The position numbers were made by a program, and so were the translations under genes. Positions 28,141 through 36,505 of a DNA stretch of 64,000 bases are shown in pieces. Positions within the stretch are counted from its first letter, which is position 1; each line of letters begins with the position of its first letter. This stretch comes from Variovorax sp. PBL-H6 (GTDB lineage Bacteria; Pseudomonadota; Gammaproteobacteria; Burkholderiales; Burkholderiaceae_C): assembly GCF_901827155.1 (NCBI RefSeq), contig NZ_LR594659.1, positions 682,001-746,000 on the forward strand, in the 5' to 3' direction. The notes beneath the pieces were generated by a model, which saw only the letters and a program-made list of their open reading frames with translations, ran no database searches and was not told the DNA's origin.

Positions 28141-29394
28141 CTACTTGCGACAATCCGGCACGTCGCGCGTGCCCAGGCCCATCTTCTTGAACTCGGGTTC
28201 GGGCAAGCCCAGCGTCTGCGAGATGTCGGGCACCGACTTCACCACCTTGTTGTAGAACGAGCCGTCCGGCGCCTTCGTCACCTCGGTGATGTAGGTGGTG
28301 CCGACGCCGTTGCGGTTGGCGTCGATCTTCACCACGCCGGCCGGACCGTTGAAGTTGGTCTTCTGCAGCGCATCGCGGTACGCCTTCTGGCCACCCGACA
28401 GGTCGCCCTTGACCGTGTCGAGTGCATCGAGCGCAGCCTTGGTGTTGATGTAGTAGAGGTACGCAAACAGCGAGGGGCTGGGGAAGCCGTCCTTGAAGTT
28501 GGCCTTGTAGTCGGCCACGAACTTCTTCCACTCGGGCGTGTCGATCGAATCGGCCATCGGGCCGGCCGAGGCCGTGCCCAGCAGCGACTCGCGGCGCTTG
28601 CCCTTGAAGTTGAGCACCGTCTGGTCGACGGTGATGGAGCCGCCGATCATCGGCTTGTCGCCGCCGGCCTGCTCGTACTGCGTGAGGAAGTTCACCGCGT
28701 CCGAGCCGCCCAGGACGACCACCAGCGCGTCCACGTCCTTCGGGATCTTCGCGATCACCGAGGCATAGTCCTTGGTGCCCAGCGGCACCCAGGCCTTGTC
28801 GATCACCTTGCCGCCCTTGGCGCAGTAGCTGGCCATGAAGCCCTGCACCTGCGAATAGGGGAAGCCGTAGTCCTCGGCGATCAGGAAGGTCTTCTTGTAG
28901 CCCTTGGCCAACGCATGTTCGCCCAGGCCCACCATCCACTGCGCGCCCTCGGTGTTGAAGCGGTAGAAGTTGGGTGCCGGGTCGGTCAGCGTCGCCGCCT
29001 GCGCGCCGGAGGAGCCGTTGATGAAGGTGATGTTGGGCTGCGTCTTCGCGTAGTTCTTGACCGCGATGCCTTCGTCGCCCGACAACGGGCCGATCATGAC
29101 CTGTACCTTGTCCTGTTCCACCGCCTTGCGCGTGGCGTTGACTGCCTTGTCGGGCGTGGCGTCGGAAGACACCTTGACGAACTCGATCTTCTTGCCGCCG
29201 GCCATGCCGTTCTTCTGCTTGAGCGCGAGCTCCGCGCCGCGCATCCCGTCCTGCCCCGGCGCCGCGAACGGGCCTTCCAGCGAGGCCAGCAGGCCGACCT
29301 TGAGGGTCTCCTGCGCCTGCGCAAGCCCGACCACCGCGACCAGCGCTGCGGCGCCGACGAGGCTGCGTCCGAACACTCTTCTGCTTGTCTTCAT
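28141..29394 (-). CDS. livK: Periplasmic substrate-binding protein, LivK/HAAT type (second system)
   Basis: A 417-residue type I binding protein. The signal peptide covers about residues 1-27 (MKTSRRVFGRSLVGAAALVAVVG...AQA). The mature domain starts QETLKVGLLASLEGPFAAPGQDGMRGAELALKQ. Pocket-type features include GPLSGDEGIAVKNYAK and FINGSSGAQAATLTDPAPNFYRFN. It overlaps livM by ATGA. As specificity subunit it decides the cargo of the catabolic operon; the downstream hydrolases suggest a cyclic amide, lactone or aromatic-derived compound (inference). Confidence 0.92.
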   Translation of the reverse strand: MKTSRRVFGRSLVGAAALVAVVGLAQAQETLKVGLLASLEGPFAAPGQDGMRGAELALKQKNGMAGGKKIEFVKVSSDATPDKAVNATRKAVEQDKVQVMIGPLSGDEGIAVKNYAKTQPNITFINGSSGAQAATLTDPAPNFYRFNTEGAQWMVGLGEHALAKGYKKTFLIAEDYGFPYSQVQGFMASYCAKGGKVIDKAWVPLGTKDYASVIAKIPKDVDALVVVLGGSDAVNFLTQYEQAGGDKPMIGGSITVDQTVLNFKGKRRESLLGTASAGPMADSIDTPEWKKFVADYKANFKDGFPSPSLFAYLYYINTKAALDALDTVKGDLSGGQKAYRDALQKTNFNGPAGVVKIDANRNGVGTTYITEVTKAPDGSFYNKVVKSVPDISQTLGLPEPEFKKMGLGTRDVPDCRK

Positions 29395-30569
29395 GTCTCG
29401 CTCCTGGTTGTCATTGATGAACGAATGCGGCCGAGGCCGCGTGCGGTGAACGGGCCGCCAAGGCGCGTGCGCAGGCTCTGCCACAAGCCCAGCAGCCCGT
29501 CGGGGGAAAACAGGACGATGGCGAGGAACACGCCGCCGATGACGAGGTTGAAGCGCTCGCGGTCGACCAGGTCGATCGCGAAGTTCTGCAGGAGCACGAA
29601 CACGATCGCGCCGACGAAGGCGCCGATCGGGTGCTTCATGCCGCCGAGCACGGCGATGATGAGGATGTTGATCATCGCGCCGGTGCCGACCGTGCCGGGC
29701 GAGATGCGGCCGTTGTACCAGACCATCAGCACGCCGCCCACCGCTGCGAGAAAGCCTGCCACGGCATAGGCGGCGACCCGGTGCGCAGTCACGTTGTAGC
29801 CCAGCGCCTGCATGCGGCGCGGGTTGTCGCGTATGCCCTGGAGCGCGACTCCGAACGGAGCGCGAACCAGGTACTTGATGGAGAAGTAGCCGCCGAGCGC
29901 GCAGGCCAGGGTCAGGAAGTAGAAGGGCAGGGGTTCGCGAAGGTCGAGTTCGAAGATCGTCGGCGCCGCGATGCGGCTGAAACCCTGGAAGCCGTTGAAG
30001 AGCGTGTAGTTCTGCTGTGCCAGGTAGAAGAAGGCAACGCCCACCGCCAACGTGATCATGATGGTGTAGATGCCCTCGGTGCGCACCGAGAGCCAGCCCA
30101 CCGCCGCGGCAAACAGCGTGGCGAGCGCGACGGCGATCGCCAGCGCCAGCCACCAGGGCCAGCCGAGGCTGATCGCGACGTTGCTGCTGGTGCCGAAGAT
30201 GGCCAGCATGTAGGCCGCGAAGCCGGCCACCGTCATCTGCGCCAGCGACACCATGCCGCCATAGCCGCCGAGAAAGGTGAGCGAGAGCGCGATCAGGCCG
30301 AGCGCGAGCGACTGCGCGCCGATCTGGAAGGTGAAGAAGGGCGAGGCGAAGAAGGGATAGGCGAGGACAAGGAGCAGGACGATCGCATGCCGCGCCCGCA
30401 CCGCGCGCAACTGGGTGCCGAGGCGGCGCGTCCATGGTTGCGTGGGCTGGGTCGAGACCGGGGCGGGCGTGGCTGTCCGGTGCGCGGGGGCGGACCGGCT
30501 GGGAACCCGCGCGACGCCGGCGGCAGCGGCGGAGGCATTCATGGCCTTTCGCCACTGGGCGGCGCTCAT
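29391..30569 (-). CDS. livM: LivM-type permease (second system)
   Basis: A 392-residue membrane protein. An N-terminal hydrophilic Ala/Pro/Thr-rich extension (about 50 residues) precedes about ten hydrophobic segments. Motifs are FLGGYGGMVSLAQMTVAGFAAYMLA, VRTEGIYTIMITLAVGVAFFYL, and GVALQGIRDNPRRMQALGYN (ATPase coupling loop). Start ATG at 30569 (MSAAQWRKAMN); an in-frame ATG at 30542 is possible. It is separated from livH by 550 bp of repeats, an unusual gap inside such a tight operon. Confidence 0.92.
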   Translation of the reverse strand: MSAAQWRKAMNASAAAAGVARVPSRSAPAHRTATPAPVSTQPTQPWTRRLGTQLRAVRARHAIVLLLVLAYPFFASPFFTFQIGAQSLALGLIALSLTFLGGYGGMVSLAQMTVAGFAAYMLAIFGTSSNVAISLGWPWWLALAIAVALATLFAAAVGWLSVRTEGIYTIMITLAVGVAFFYLAQQNYTLFNGFQGFSRIAAPTIFELDLREPLPFYFLTLACALGGYFSIKYLVRAPFGVALQGIRDNPRRMQALGYNVTAHRVAAYAVAGFLAAVGGVLMVWYNGRISPGTVGTGAMINILIIAVLGGMKHPIGAFVGAIVFVLLQNFAIDLVDRERFNLVIGGVFLAIVLFSPDGLLGLWQSLRTRLGGPFTARGLGRIRSSMTTRSET

Positions 30570-30636
30570 TGGGCAGACTCCTCGGGTTTGTCTCTCCGTG
30601 TACTCGGCGCATCCGGTGAAGAATGCTCCTGGCTTG

Positions 30637-30671
30637 CTCCCTCTTCCTCTGGGAGAGGGGTGGGGTGAGGG
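30637..30671 (+). repeat. CTCCC/GGGAG palindromic unit, intergenic copy
   Basis: GCTCCCTCTTCCTCTGGGAG followed by AGGGGTGGGGTGAGGG is the counterpart of the units at 26327-26360 and 40450-40485. It lies 35 bp from the inverted-repeat element that starts at 30707, the same pairing as at 40.5 kb. Confidence 0.65.
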
Positions 30672-30706
30672 CACCGGGATTTCGATTCGTACCGTGTGCT
30701 TGGGTT

Positions 30707-31035
30707 GAGGCTGGAGCCGGGGCGTCGTCCCGGCAGCCGAGTCACTTTCTTTTGCTTCGCCAAAAGAAAGTAACCAAAGAAAAGGCGACCCCACTGGCCG
30801 CGACCCTCCGCTTCGCTACGGGCAACCTGCGGTGCTCGCTTTTCGCGGGGTCCGCGCAAACTCGCCTGCGGCTCAAACACGCGCGGCCCTTTTTCCGCGA
30901 AAAGCTGCGCTCCTCGGCGCGGCCAGAGGGGATTTGAACTCCAACGCGCCATGGCGCGTACTTGTGTGGAATGCAGGTGGACTTGAGCCCTTGGTCCTCG
31001 CTCTTGCACCTGTTTGACGCCCCGGCTCCAGCCTC
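30707..31035 (+). repeat. 329-bp element with 18-bp perfect terminal inverted repeats
   Basis: The ends GAGGCTGGAGCCGGGGCG (30707-30724) and its exact complement (31018-31035) bound the element; weaker symmetry continues outwards (TCGATTCGT.C..TG.GCTT on both sides). Inside is an 11-bp hairpin ACTTTCTTTTG/CAAAAGAAAGT (30744-30771). About 270 bp are identical by eye to 41039-41309 in reverse orientation, and similar to 40520-40745. No transposase lies within, so it looks like a non-autonomous mobile or REP-type element. Together with the palindromic unit at 30637 it fills the livH-livM gap (30570-31119). Several short open frames cross it, none convincing as genes. Confidence 0.8.
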
Positions 31036-31119
31036 CGAAGAAGCGCAACGCACGAATCGACATAGACGTGCGAGTCAAAGTCTCTCTGCACCCTCCCCAA
31101 CCCTCCCCGATTCGATATC

Positions 31120-32061
31120 TCATGCCGCCTTCCCCATCAACCCACGCGGCTTGAAGGCCAGCGCAACGACCATGATCACGAAGGTGAAGACCACGCTGTA
31201 CGTCGGTGCGTAGGCTTGCCCGAACTGCTCGGCCAGCCCGATCAGCAACGCCCCGATCGCGGCGCCCACCACGCTGCCCATGCCGCCCACGATCACCACC
31301 ACCAGCGAGGCGAGCAGATAGCGCGTGTCCTCGCCCGGCGAGATCGACAGCGCCGTGCCGCCGACCACGCCGGCGAGGCCGGCGAGGCCGGCGCCGATCG
31401 CGAAGGTCAGGGCGAACACGCGCTGCACGTTGACGCCCGAGGCGGCGAGCATGCCGCGGTCGTCCACACCGGCCCGGATCATCATGCCGATCCGGGTGCG
31501 CGCCAGCAGCAGCCACAGGCCGACACCGATCACGATCGATGCCAACAGCACGAAGAGCCGGTAGGTCGGGAACTTGTTGACCAGCGGCAGCGTGGTCGAG
31601 CCGTAGATCCAGGCCGGCGGGTCGAAGGTGTAGATCTCGGCTCCCCAGATCCACAGCGCGACATCGGCCAGCACGATCGACAGGCCGATGGTCACCAGCG
31701 TCTGCCGCAGGTCCTGCCCCTGCATGTGGCGGAAGATCAGCAGTTGCATCAGCACGCCCAGCAAGGCGGCCGAGAGGAAGCCCGCGAACACCGCCAGTAC
31801 CCAGGAGCCGGTGCGCTCGCCCACCATCCAGCCGACATAGGCGCCGATCAGGTAGAGCGAGCCGTGCGCCAGGTTGACGTTGCGCATCAGCCCGAAGACG
31901 AGCGTGAAGCCGCTCGCCACCAGGAAGTAGAGCGAGGCCAGCGTGAGGCCATTGAGCAGGGTCTTGAAGAAGAGCGGCGAGTTGTCGGCCACGGCCCAGA
32001 CCGCGAACACCGCGAGGGGCAGGCCGAACAGCAGCCACGGGACCCAGCGCGAATTTTTCAT
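31120..32061 (-). CDS. livH: LivH-type permease (second system)
   Basis: A 313-residue permease with about eight to nine membrane segments. Motifs are ASLYFLVASGFTLVFGLMRNVNLAHGSLYLIGAY, TRIGMMIRAGVDDRGMLAASGVNVQRVF (coupling loop) and GAGLAGLAGVVGGTALSI. It overlaps the upstream amidohydrolase stop by 4 bp (ATGA). Downstream, transcription must pass the 550-bp repeat block before reaching livM. Confidence 0.92.
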   Translation of the reverse strand: MKNSRWVPWLLFGLPLAVFAVWAVADNSPLFFKTLLNGLTLASLYFLVASGFTLVFGLMRNVNLAHGSLYLIGAYVGWMVGERTGSWVLAVFAGFLSAALLGVLMQLLIFRHMQGQDLRQTLVTIGLSIVLADVALWIWGAEIYTFDPPAWIYGSTTLPLVNKFPTYRLFVLLASIVIGVGLWLLLARTRIGMMIRAGVDDRGMLAASGVNVQRVFALTFAIGAGLAGLAGVVGGTALSISPGEDTRYLLASLVVVIVGGMGSVVGAAIGALLIGLAEQFGQAYAPTYSVVFTFVIMVVALAFKPRGLMGKAA

Positions 32062-33341
32062 GCGGCATGCTCCCAAGTCCGCTGCGAGGCGACTTCCGGC
32101 GCCTTGGCGAACTCGCCGTCCTTCATCACCGCGAGGATGCGCTTCGGGTCGCGCAGGATCGCGAGGTTGGCCAGCGGGTCGCCGTCGACCAGCAGCAGGT
32201 CGGCCAGATAGCCGTCCTGGATGGCGCCGAGCTCGTTGCCGCGCTTCATGATCTGGCCGCCGTAGAGCGTGGCGCAGCGAATCGCCTCCATCGGCGTGAA
32301 GCCCAGGTAGCGCACGAAGAACTCCAGGTCGCGCGCGTTCTGGCAATGCGGCGTAAAGGCGAAGCCGTAGTCGCCCCCCGGCAGGATGCGCACGCCGCGC
32401 CGGTGCATCGCCTTGAGCGATTCGAGCGCCGCGTCCCATTCGACCTGGTAGCCCATCGCGACCGCCTTCTCATGCGTGATGCCGTAGGCCTCGGCCTCGT
32501 GCAGCATGGCGTAGAGGATGGCGATGCCGGGTGCGACGAAGACGCGGTCCTTCGCCGCCTCGAGCATGTCCAGCGTCTCCTCGTCGGTGAAGCTGGCGTG
32601 GTAGATCACCTCAATGCCGTGGCGCAGCGCCTGCTTGACCGAAGCGGCCGAGCGCGCATGCGCAGTGCCGCGCTTGCCGCGCACGCGGACCTCCTCCATC
32701 GCGACGGCCACCTCGGCGTCGCTCATCCAGGTGGTGTCGGCCGGCGAGTCGGGCGTGAAGTTGTCGCCCGAGAGGTTGAGCTTGATCGAATCGACGCCGT
32801 ACTTGAGGAACATGCGCACGACCTTGCGCATCTCGTCCGCGCAGTTCACGTTGACACCGAAACTGAACTCGGGAAAGGGCAGGTGCGGCAGCGTCTCGTC
32901 GCCGAGGCCACCGGGCACGGTGATCTCCTGGCTCGCCGCCAGGTAGCGCGGGCCGGGGATCTGGCCCGCGTTGATGGCGTTGCGGATCACCACGTCCAGC
33001 CGCGGCTTGGCGCAGGCGGCGCCGACGCAGGAGGTGAAGCCGGCCTCGAGGTAGCGCCTGGCGACCTTGGCGCACCACAGGACGTGCTCCTCCAGCGGCA
33101 TGCGCTGGATCGCAGACAGCGTGGCCGCGTCGTTCCACGAGAAATGCGTATGGGCCTCGCACATGCCCGGCATCAGCGTGGCGCCGGCCCCGTCGACCAC
33201 CATCGCACCGCCGGGTGCAATGGGCGCGGTGCTGCGCCCGACCTGGCGGATGCGGTTGCCGCGCACCAGCACGCTGCCGGTGTAGGGGTTCTGGCCCGTG
33301 CCGTCGAGGATGCGGACGTTGGTGAAGACGACATCGCTCAT
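32058..33341 (-). CDS. Metal-dependent amidohydrolase family protein (paralogue a)
   Basis: A 427-residue TIM-barrel amidohydrolase of the imidazolonepropionase/prolidase-like group. The metal-binding H-x-H is in MCEAHTHFSWND, a likely bridging-Lys strand is SIKLNLSGDNF, later His residues are in TAHARS and VIYHASFTDEE, and the catalytic Asp is in LPGGDYGFAF. N- and C-terminal beta-sandwich segments are typical (FTNVRILDGTG, GYLADLLLVDGDPL). It hydrolyses a cyclic or linear amide. It is closely related to the next-upstream gene, 11 bp away, so the two arose by tandem duplication. Confidence 0.92.
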   Translation of the reverse strand: MSDVVFTNVRILDGTGQNPYTGSVLVRGNRIRQVGRSTAPIAPGGAMVVDGAGATLMPGMCEAHTHFSWNDAATLSAIQRMPLEEHVLWCAKVARRYLEAGFTSCVGAACAKPRLDVVIRNAINAGQIPGPRYLAASQEITVPGGLGDETLPHLPFPEFSFGVNVNCADEMRKVVRMFLKYGVDSIKLNLSGDNFTPDSPADTTWMSDAEVAVAMEEVRVRGKRGTAHARSAASVKQALRHGIEVIYHASFTDEETLDMLEAAKDRVFVAPGIAILYAMLHEAEAYGITHEKAVAMGYQVEWDAALESLKAMHRRGVRILPGGDYGFAFTPHCQNARDLEFFVRYLGFTPMEAIRCATLYGGQIMKRGNELGAIQDGYLADLLLVDGDPLANLAILRDPKRILAVMKDGEFAKAPEVASQRTWEHAA

Positions 33342-33352
33342 GTGTTTCTCCG

Positions 33353-34642
33353 TCAGGCTGCCCAGCGCGTCATCTGCGAGCGCCGCACCGGCGGCGCACG
33401 GTGGAACTCGCCGTCCTTCATCACCGCAAGGATGCGCGCCTTGTCCTGCAGCACCGTGATGTCCGCCAGCGGATCGCCGTCGACCAGCAGCAGGTCGGCG
33501 AGATAGCCTTCGCGCACATAGCCCAGCACCTTGCCCATGCGCATCATCGGCGCGCCCCAGGCGGTGGCCGACAGCAGCGCCTCCATGGTGCTCATGCCCA
33601 CGTACTTGACGAAGTACTCCAGGTCCTTGGCATTGGTGCCGTGCGGCGTCCACGCGAAGCCGTAGTCGCCGCCGGGCAGGATGCGGATGCCGCGCTTGCG
33701 CATCGCGCGCATGCTCTCGACCGCCGCCTCGAGCTCGCGGTGGTAGCCCATGCGCCGCGTGACCTCGGGCGTCAGTCCCCATTCGCTCGCGTGGTGGCAG
33801 GTGTTGATCAGCCAGGCCAGGCCGGGTGCGATGAAGTGCTCGAACTTGTGCGCCTCGAGCATGTCCAGCGCCTCCTCGTCGGTGAAGCTGGCGTGGTAGA
33901 TCACCTCGATGCCCTGCTTCACGCACTGCTTGATCGACCAGGTCGAGCGCGCATGCGCCGCGACCCGCTTGCCCCAGGCCTTGGCCTCCTGCACGCACAC
34001 CGTGATCTCTTCCTCGGTGAACTGGCTCATCTCGCTGGCCATGCCGGTGATGGATTCGCCCGAGAGATTGATCTTCAGCGAGTCCACCCCGTACTTGGCG
34101 AACATGCGCACGCAGCGGCGCATCTCCTCGGCGCCGCTGACCACCGCGCCGAATGCGAACTCGGGCTGCGGCAGGTGCGGCTGGGTGGTGTCTCCGAGGC
34201 CGCCCGGCACGGTGATCTCCTGGCTCGCGGCCAGGTAGCGCGGGCCGATGATGGTGCCGTCGGCGATGGCGTTGCGGATCACCACGTCCAGCCGGGGCTT
34301 GGCGGCCGCGGCGCCGACACAGCTGGTCCAGCCCATGTCCAGGTAGCGCTTCGCGACCTCGGCACACCAGAGGATGTGCTCCTCCGGGGGCATGCGCTGG
34401 ATGGCGTCCAGGCTGGGCTGGTCGTTCCATGAGAAGTGCGTGTGCGCCTCCACCATGCCCGGCATCAGGAAGGCGCCGGCGCCGTCGATCGTCTGCGCGC
34501 CCATCACCGGCGCCGCACGCTGGCCGTAGCCGGTCTTCACGACGCGCGCGATGCGGTTGCCCTGCACCAGCACGTCGCCGGTGAAGGGCGCCTCGCCGCC
34601 GCCGTCGAAGACCCGGACATTGGTGAAGAGAACGTCCGCCAT
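33353..34642 (-). CDS. Metal-dependent amidohydrolase family protein (paralogue b)
   Basis: A 429-residue close paralogue of the preceding protein: EAHTHFSWNDQPSLDAIQRMP, SLKINLSGES, VAAHARSTWS, YHASFTDEEALDMLEAHK, LPGGDYGFAWTPHGTNAKDLEYF. All metal and catalytic positions are conserved, so both copies look active. They may act as a hetero-oligomer or on successive amides of one substrate (inference). It starts 4 bp after the alpha/beta hydrolase stop. Confidence 0.92.
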   Translation of the reverse strand: MADVLFTNVRVFDGGGEAPFTGDVLVQGNRIARVVKTGYGQRAAPVMGAQTIDGAGAFLMPGMVEAHTHFSWNDQPSLDAIQRMPPEEHILWCAEVAKRYLDMGWTSCVGAAAAKPRLDVVIRNAIADGTIIGPRYLAASQEITVPGGLGDTTQPHLPQPEFAFGAVVSGAEEMRRCVRMFAKYGVDSLKINLSGESITGMASEMSQFTEEEITVCVQEAKAWGKRVAAHARSTWSIKQCVKQGIEVIYHASFTDEEALDMLEAHKFEHFIAPGLAWLINTCHHASEWGLTPEVTRRMGYHRELEAAVESMRAMRKRGIRILPGGDYGFAWTPHGTNAKDLEYFVKYVGMSTMEALLSATAWGAPMMRMGKVLGYVREGYLADLLLVDGDPLADITVLQDKARILAVMKDGEFHRAPPVRRSQMTRWAA

Positions 34643-34646
34643 GGTT

Positions 34647-35444
34647 TCAGCTCCTCGCGTTCGCGGCCAGGAAGTCGCGCAGCTCGCGCTGGCACTCGTC
34701 GGGGCGCTCGACCGGGGTCCAGTGCCCGCAGCGCGACAGCACCACCACGCGCTTGCGGGCCGCGCCGTGCAGCCGGTCGGCCATGGCGCGCACCGACTGC
34801 GGCGGCGCCACGCCGTCTTCGTCGCCGGTGACCAGCAGTACCGGCGCCTCGATGCGCTCCACCGCCGCGGCCTGCGCACCCGCCAGCGCCTCGCAACTGC
34901 GCGCATAGGCGTCGCCTTCCTGCCGCATCAGGCTCTCGCGCACGAAGGCCACGGCAAGCGGCAGGCGCTGGCGGGTGTCGGCGGAAATGGCGCCCTGGAG
35001 CAGGCCTTGCGTGATCTCGTGCATGCCGGCCGCTCCTTCGCGGGCCTTGGCGGCGCGCGCCTTCATCGCCGTGCGCGCAGCGTCGGGCGGCGCGATCAGC
35101 GGGCCGAAAAGCGCGACGCTCGACGCCAGCTTCGGGTGATCGGCCGCGATGTGCTGACAGACGATGGTGCCCATCGAATGCCCCACCCAGTGGGCGCGCG
35201 CGATGCCCAGGCGCTCGCAGATGCGCAGCAGCACGTCGACATAGCGCTCGATCGAGAGCTCGCCCTCGGCCCGCTGCGAACGGCCGCTGCCGGGCAGGTC
35301 CACCCGCAGCACGCGATGCCGCGCGAGCGCCGGCATCAACGGCGTGAAGCTGTTGGAGCTGCCGCCGAGACCGTGCACGCAGACAACGGCCGGGCCCTCG
35401 CCTTCTTCTTCCACCGCCACACGGTCGATCAAATGGAATGACAT
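34647..35444 (-). CDS. Alpha/beta hydrolase (3-oxoadipate enol-lactonase-like)
   Basis: A 265-residue hydrolase. The oxyanion region is VCVHGLGGSSNSF, the nucleophile elbow GHSMG (HWVGHSMGTIVCQ), the acid in VTGDEDGVAPP and the His in RCGHWTPVERPDE. The fold and size match ring-fission-product hydrolases and enol-lactonases. It lies between the FAH-family and amidohydrolase genes in a continuous operon, which fits stepwise cleavage of an aromatic or heterocyclic intermediate. Exact reaction unknown. Confidence 0.9.
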   Translation of the reverse strand: MSFHLIDRVAVEEEGEGPAVVCVHGLGGSSNSFTPLMPALARHRVLRVDLPGSGRSQRAEGELSIERYVDVLLRICERLGIARAHWVGHSMGTIVCQHIAADHPKLASSVALFGPLIAPPDAARTAMKARAAKAREGAAGMHEITQGLLQGAISADTRQRLPLAVAFVRESLMRQEGDAYARSCEALAGAQAAAVERIEAPVLLVTGDEDGVAPPQSVRAMADRLHGAARKRVVVLSRCGHWTPVERPDECQRELRDFLAANARS

Positions 35445-35456
35445 CGTTGCCTCGAC

Positions 35457-36323
35457 CTATTCGAATGGGTTCTCGATGACGCCCAAGCCATCGATCTCGA
35501 TGCGCACCACGTCGCCGGATTTCAGCCACTGCGGCGGCGTCTGCCCCATGCCTACGCCGGCCGGCGTGCCGGTGGCGATCACGTCGCCGGGGTGGAGCGT
35601 GATGCCGCGAGAGCAGGTCTCGATCAGCGTGGGGATGTCGAAGATCATGTCGCGCGTCTGGCCGTCCTGGCGCAGCGCGCCGTTGACCCAGCCGCGCACG
35701 CGCGTGGCGCGGCCGTCGAGCTCGTCGGCCGTCACGATCCATGGTCCCATCGGGCAGAAGGTGTCGAAGCTCTTGCCCAGATCCCACTGCTGGTGGCGCA
35801 TCTGCACGTCGCGGGCGGTCACGTCGTTGACCACCGTGTAGCCGAACACGTGGTCCATCGCGCGCGAACGCGGGATGTCGCGCCCGCCGCGGCCGATGAC
35901 CACCGCGAGCTCCGACTCGTAGTCGATCTGCACCGACGCGGCGGGCGAGGGCAGGCGCACCGCGTCGCGCGGGCCGATCACGCATTCGGCCAGCTTGCCG
36001 AAGACGATCGGCCAGGGGTCGCTCTGCGGCATGGACTCGCGGAACACGGTGCCGGCGAGCTCGCTGGCATGCGCGCGGTAGTTTCGGCCGACGCAGAACA
36101 GGCCGCGCAGCGGGCGCGGCAATGGCGCGCGCAGCGTGAGCACTTCGACCGGCAGCCGGGCGCCGGAAGGGGAGGGCAAGGGCTCGTTGCGCGCGAGCGC
36201 CTGGATCAATGGGAGCACGCCGAGCGATGCGTCGCGCACGGCGAGCGGCGTGGCCTCGCGGCCATCGGCCGAGACCATGCCCGCGTAGTCGCGGCCGCCC
36301 CAACTCCAGCTTGCAAAGCGCAT
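35457..36323 (-). CDS. Fumarylacetoacetate hydrolase (FAH) family protein
   Basis: A 288-residue FAH-superfamily enzyme. Metal and active-site motifs are FCVGRNYRAHASE, IDYESELAVVIG, GYTVVNDVTARDVQ and ITLHPGDVIATGTPAGVG. Members hydrolyse or decarboxylate beta-keto acids, or hydrate/isomerise 2-hydroxy-dienoates in aromatic degradation. It is first gene of the minus-strand operon and divergent from the TetR gene across 182 bp, so it likely marks the operon promoter. Confidence 0.92.
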   Translation of the reverse strand: MRFASWSWGGRDYAGMVSADGREATPLAVRDASLGVLPLIQALARNEPLPSPSGARLPVEVLTLRAPLPRPLRGLFCVGRNYRAHASELAGTVFRESMPQSDPWPIVFGKLAECVIGPRDAVRLPSPAASVQIDYESELAVVIGRGGRDIPRSRAMDHVFGYTVVNDVTARDVQMRHQQWDLGKSFDTFCPMGPWIVTADELDGRATRVRGWVNGALRQDGQTRDMIFDIPTLIETCSRGITLHPGDVIATGTPAGVGMGQTPPQWLKSGDVVRIEIDGLGVIENPFE

Positions 36324-36408
36324 CGCCGTTGTCTCCGTCTTGTCTCGAGTGTTACGCGCGCCGCTTGCTGCGCAGCCCCGAGATCAGGGAACTGGAAAAT
36401 GTCGTCGA

Positions 36409-36424
36409 TGAGACTTGCGTCTCA
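36409..36424. promoter_or_regulatory. Candidate TetR operator in the divergent promoter region
   Basis: TGAGAC-TTGC-GTCTCA is a perfect 6-bp inverted repeat in the 182-bp gap between the FAH operon (starts 36323) and the TetR gene (starts 36506). CGAT/ATCG extend the symmetry with a small offset. Size and place suit autoregulated divergent control. Confidence 0.5.
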
Positions 36425-36505
36425 AATCGGGACCGGTGCATCATACGTGCCGAGCTCGGCACTCCACAAGCAAGACAAAGCCCTTCCGCACTCCGTACAA
36501 ACCCC

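Noticed and set aside
30570..31119. Short open frames in the livH-livM gap (for example a translation with FFGYFLLAKQKKVTR)
   Set aside because: The same peptide appears at every copy of the repeat element in either orientation, which marks it as repeat-derived, not a gene.
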